DNA of 64,000 nucleotides from contig MEOQ01000020.1 of NCBI GenBank assembly GCA_001769275.1, positions 40,584 to 104,583 on the forward strand, written 5' to 3'. This document shows, one piece after another, positions 63,911 to 64,000 of this stretch. The stretch's first letter is position 1, and the number at the start of each line of letters is the position of its first letter. The notes beneath the pieces were generated by a model. It had not been told where the DNA came from. It was given only the letters and a program-made list of their open reading frames with translations, and did not search any database. This DNA is from Bacteroidetes bacterium GWF2_43_63. GTDB lineage: Bacteria > Bacteroidota > Bacteroidia > Bacteroidales > DTU049. Position numbers and translations under genes: made by a program.

Positions 63911-64000
63911 CTAATGAACACCTACCGGAATAAGCTGATAACCAATGTTTTTAGCTTTTTTCTCTAGACCCTTAATCATAGCAGCTTTGAATTTTTTTTC
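63911..64000 (-). CDS. 3' end of an unidentified reading frame, possibly a transposase tail
   Basis: On the minus strand a frame open to the window edge gives EKKFKAAMIKGLEKKAKN, then IGYQLIPVGVH and TAG at 63913-63911. Lysine-rich helix followed by a short strand is frequent at the end of several transposase families, and the flanking inverted repeats would fit. The fragment is only 29 residues, so the identity is unproved. Confidence 0.4.
   Translation of the reverse strand, partial: EKKFKAAMIKGLEKKAKNIGYQLIPVGVH

Overview
The window is a piece of a Bacteroidota chromosome, most likely an uncultured Bacteroidales-like lineage. Five large secreted proteins end in type IX secretion (Por) sorting domains with 'YPNPA'-type motifs. 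The primary sigma factor is the short (287 aa) Bacteroidota form without region 1.1. Promoters fit TTTG-N18/19-TANNTTTG, Shine-Dalgarno sequences are not evident, and the ATP synthase epsilon subunit is the short form. DUF4294, DUF4834 and an rSAM/lipoprotein pair are also typical of this phylum. No rRNA, CRISPR array, prophage or intact insertion sequence is visible; there are three tRNAs.

Layout. 1-3480: tail of an outer-membrane barrel protein, then the sulfate-activation operon cysC-cysD-cysN on the minus strand. 3635-7647: a small secreted protein, then an overlapping trio of ECF sigma factor, membrane-spanning barrel protein (probable dual-membrane anti-sigma factor) and T9SS cargo. 8015-10165: atpD-atpC and a secreted protein. 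10390-11823: a putative lipoprotein with its radical SAM/SPASM partner. 11904-14245: a RhuM-like regulator, repeat-rich DNA and a gamma carbonic anhydrase. 14246-20283: a tight operon with a coiled-coil secreted protein, surE, a membrane protein, lpxB, a SpoIID-domain protein and comEC. 20296-22678: TPR histidine kinase and LuxR-type regulator. 22807-29635: two Ycf48-like beta-propeller T9SS proteins around a 70-residue cytosolic protein, and a third T9SS protein. 29842-37641: tRNA-Leu, tig-clpP-clpX-DUF4294, rpsO, pnp and rpoD. 37909-42913: polysaccharide flippase and a UvrD/RecB-type helicase-nuclease. 43037-48009: lipoprotein gene and the folA-thyA-rlpA-nucleoside permease-bifunctional nuclease cluster. 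48475-54632: VCBS protein, tRNA-Pro, tRNA-Thr, lipB, DUF4834, AlbA_2 protein, WbuC cupin, manA and a CPBP-family protein. 54799-60158: T9SS propeller protein, miaA, a glycosyltransferase, an FtsX/LolC-like permease and a DpnD/PcfM-like protein. 60296-63598: DUF1343 (NamZ-like) hydrolase and a TMTC-like membrane TPR protein. The last 90 bases hold the 3' end of another reading frame.

The genes mix core functions (protein quality control, translation, RNA decay, folate/thymidylate, ATP synthesis, lipid A, lipoylation) with surface biology (T9SS cargo, lipoproteins, polysaccharide handling, envelope stress signalling).

The most interesting material is (a) the rSAM/lipoprotein pair, whose substrate and modification I believe are not established; (b) the sigma / transenvelope anti-sigma / cargo operon; and (c) several families of dispersed intergenic repeats. 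These include a hairpin element whose outer stems differ in sequence between copies yet stay paired, a hexamer-based minisatellite with a common flank, a 14-bp iteron-like array, and nested long hairpins between genes.
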